Shown: piece by piece, positions 63,080 to 64,000 of the stretch
Layout of the letters: each line of letters starts with the position of its first letter
Numbering within the stretch: the stretch's first letter is position 1
Origin: Mikania micrantha
Lineage: Eukaryota; Streptophyta; Magnoliopsida; Asterales; Asteraceae
Length of the DNA stretch: 64,000 nt
Assembly: GCA_009363875.1 (NCBI GenBank)
Contig: CM018680.1
Coordinates: 63,957,279 to 64,021,278, forward strand
Direction of reading: 5' to 3'
Translations under genes and position numbers: made by a program
Notes under the pieces: model-generated
Databases searched by the model: none
What the model saw: the letters and a program-made list of their open reading frames with translations, nothing else
Told to the model about the DNA's origin: nothing

Positions 63080-64000
63080 TTAGCTTTTCAAAATTTTTAG
63101 AAATGTCATCTTCAGATGTATGAGATGATTGAGTTGGGCTAGATTCAGGTGAATCATTTTCTTATTGAATCTTGTGTATATCCAAAATTTCATCATACAC
63201 AAGATTAACTTCTGGTTTACACCGAACCTCCACCATCGGAGTATAAGCAGATGGGGGTTGGATTTTGTTATAACCCAAACCAGCCCCTTTTTTTTTACTA
63301 ACTCAGCTGTATTACTCATTTTAAAAAGTTTTTCATACCTTTCACCCTGACTCAAAAATTTGTCTCTGTAAGACTCAGCCAATACAAGTTTTGTCTTGGC
63401 AGTTGTTAATCTTTCCAAAAGATTGTTAATTTGACATTGTTTGTTAGTGTCTTCATGCTTTAAACTGGAAATGATCTTTTCCAGTTCCTCAATCTTTTCT
63501 TTATAATTTCTTTCTGATTCAAAGAAATTTGTCCTGACAACTTGTAATGACTCGAGTTCATTACATACTTGAACATTAAACCTTTTATAAGCATTTAACT
63601 TTTCTAAACATTCAGGTGTGCACATATCTTCTGTTACCTTGAATGTAGAGGTTGAATCGTTGGCCATCAGGGCACTGTTGAAGACAGATGCATCCTCAGC
63701 TTGGAAGCTCCAATCTGAAAAATCATGGTGTTCTGCAACATTGGCACTATTGGTGGAGCTTGATGGTCTTTGATGTAGCTGTCCATATGTTAAAGGCTGA
63801 GAGTTTGGAGATTTACACTCTCTAGCAAAGTGCCCCAGTTGTTGATAGTTAAAGCATTTTAGTTTGGACTTGTCTAGGCCAAACCCGGTCTTCATGTTAT
63901 GCTTCTTAAACTGTCTGCCAGTTCTTTGATAGAACTTCTTTGCCCTATAGGAGATCATGGCCATCTGGTAATTGATGTCCATCTCCTCAAGATCATCAAC
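63080..64000 (-). pseudogene. gag: SIRE-B gag (zinc knuckle and coiled coil), continuing beyond the window
   Basis: The frame from the window edge reads INYQMAMISYRAKKFYQRTG, RQFKKHNMKTGFGLDKSKLK and CFNYQQLGHFAREC. The last is a CCHC zinc knuckle in which the second Cys is changed to Tyr. Then come SSSTNSANVAEHHDFSDWSF and a coiled-coil region (RNYKEKIEELEKIISSLKHE, INNLLERLTTAKTKLVLAES). A frameshift near 63290 (A+T run) scrambles the last 100 codons to 63080. The capsid part lies right of the window. Confidence 0.82.

Larger units (their letters stand above)
56438..64000 (-). mobile_element. SIRE/Maximus-type Ty1/copia retrotransposon, copy B (both ends missing from window)
   Basis: On the - strand from the right edge come gag, protease, integrase, RT, RNase H, spacer, internal TATA box and the first half of the third gene. 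It is the same family as copy A by protein and DNA, with roughly 85-90 percent identity in pol by eye. The gene is cut at about 56438 where truncated Tekay LTR begins, so the second half of the third gene and the 3' LTR are lost. The 5' LTR lies right of the window. Confidence 0.9.

Noticed and set aside
1..64000. Host genes, rRNA, tRNA or a bacterial/viral defence-like system
   Set aside because: No frame outside the transposable elements shows a known host domain, and no structural RNA pattern is visible on either strand.

Overview
The window is plant nuclear DNA made almost entirely of transposable elements. Four things point to a repeat-rich eudicot: Ty1/copia elements of the SIRE/Maximus type, Ty3/gypsy elements of the Tekay (chromovirus) and Tat types, En/Spm (CACTA) transposons with plant-type transposase domains, and Helitrons ending in CTAG. 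The style of the elements suggests Asteraceae (sunflower, lettuce or chrysanthemum relatives), but that is recognition, not proof. I find no intact host gene, no rRNA or tRNA gene and no CRISPR array. Nearly every reading frame of the elements carries stops or frameshifts, so I call most of them pseudogenes.

Layout: (1) 1-13445, SIRE copy A on the + strand: gag end, protease, integrase, RT, RNase H, then a long third gene after pol, a polypurine tract and the 3' LTR. Its third gene is split by a CACTA-type insertion ending at 9410 that itself holds a LINE fragment. (2) About 13530-19850, a second CACTA element that lost its catalytic transposase core but keeps transposase flanking domains, a multi-exon TNPA-like gene, palindromic subterminal repeats and a telomere-like minisatellite. 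(3) 20511-23941, a complete-looking Helitron on the - strand with apparent captured exons. (4) 23942-38234, non-coding repeat DNA: LTR scraps, a 3.6 kb solo LTR set in unusual, possibly organelle-derived flanks, a duplicated small Helitron, two foldback MITEs in TA microsatellites and several minisatellites. (5) 38235-56437, a Tekay element on the + strand with a 2.57 kb 5' LTR and an extra gene upstream of gag. It is interrupted at 43508-52651 by a complete Tat element on the - strand with 815 bp LTRs, and its 3' LTR is cut off at 56437. (6) 56438-64000, SIRE copy B on the - strand, joined to the broken Tekay LTR; a 144 bp tandem duplication covers that junction.

The most interesting signal comes from comparing the two SIRE copies. 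Both have, about 450-600 bp after the pol stop, a TATA box followed 86-98 bp later by the ATG of the same long third open reading frame of unknown function. This suggests that the element transcribes this gene from its own internal promoter. Both copies also keep an in-frame UAA between gag and pol, and both are dense in a short palindrome (CTTCGGAAG/CTTCCGAAG) in coding and non-coding parts. The Tekay upstream gene, the captured exons of the Helitron and the minisatellites inside several elements are secondary leads.
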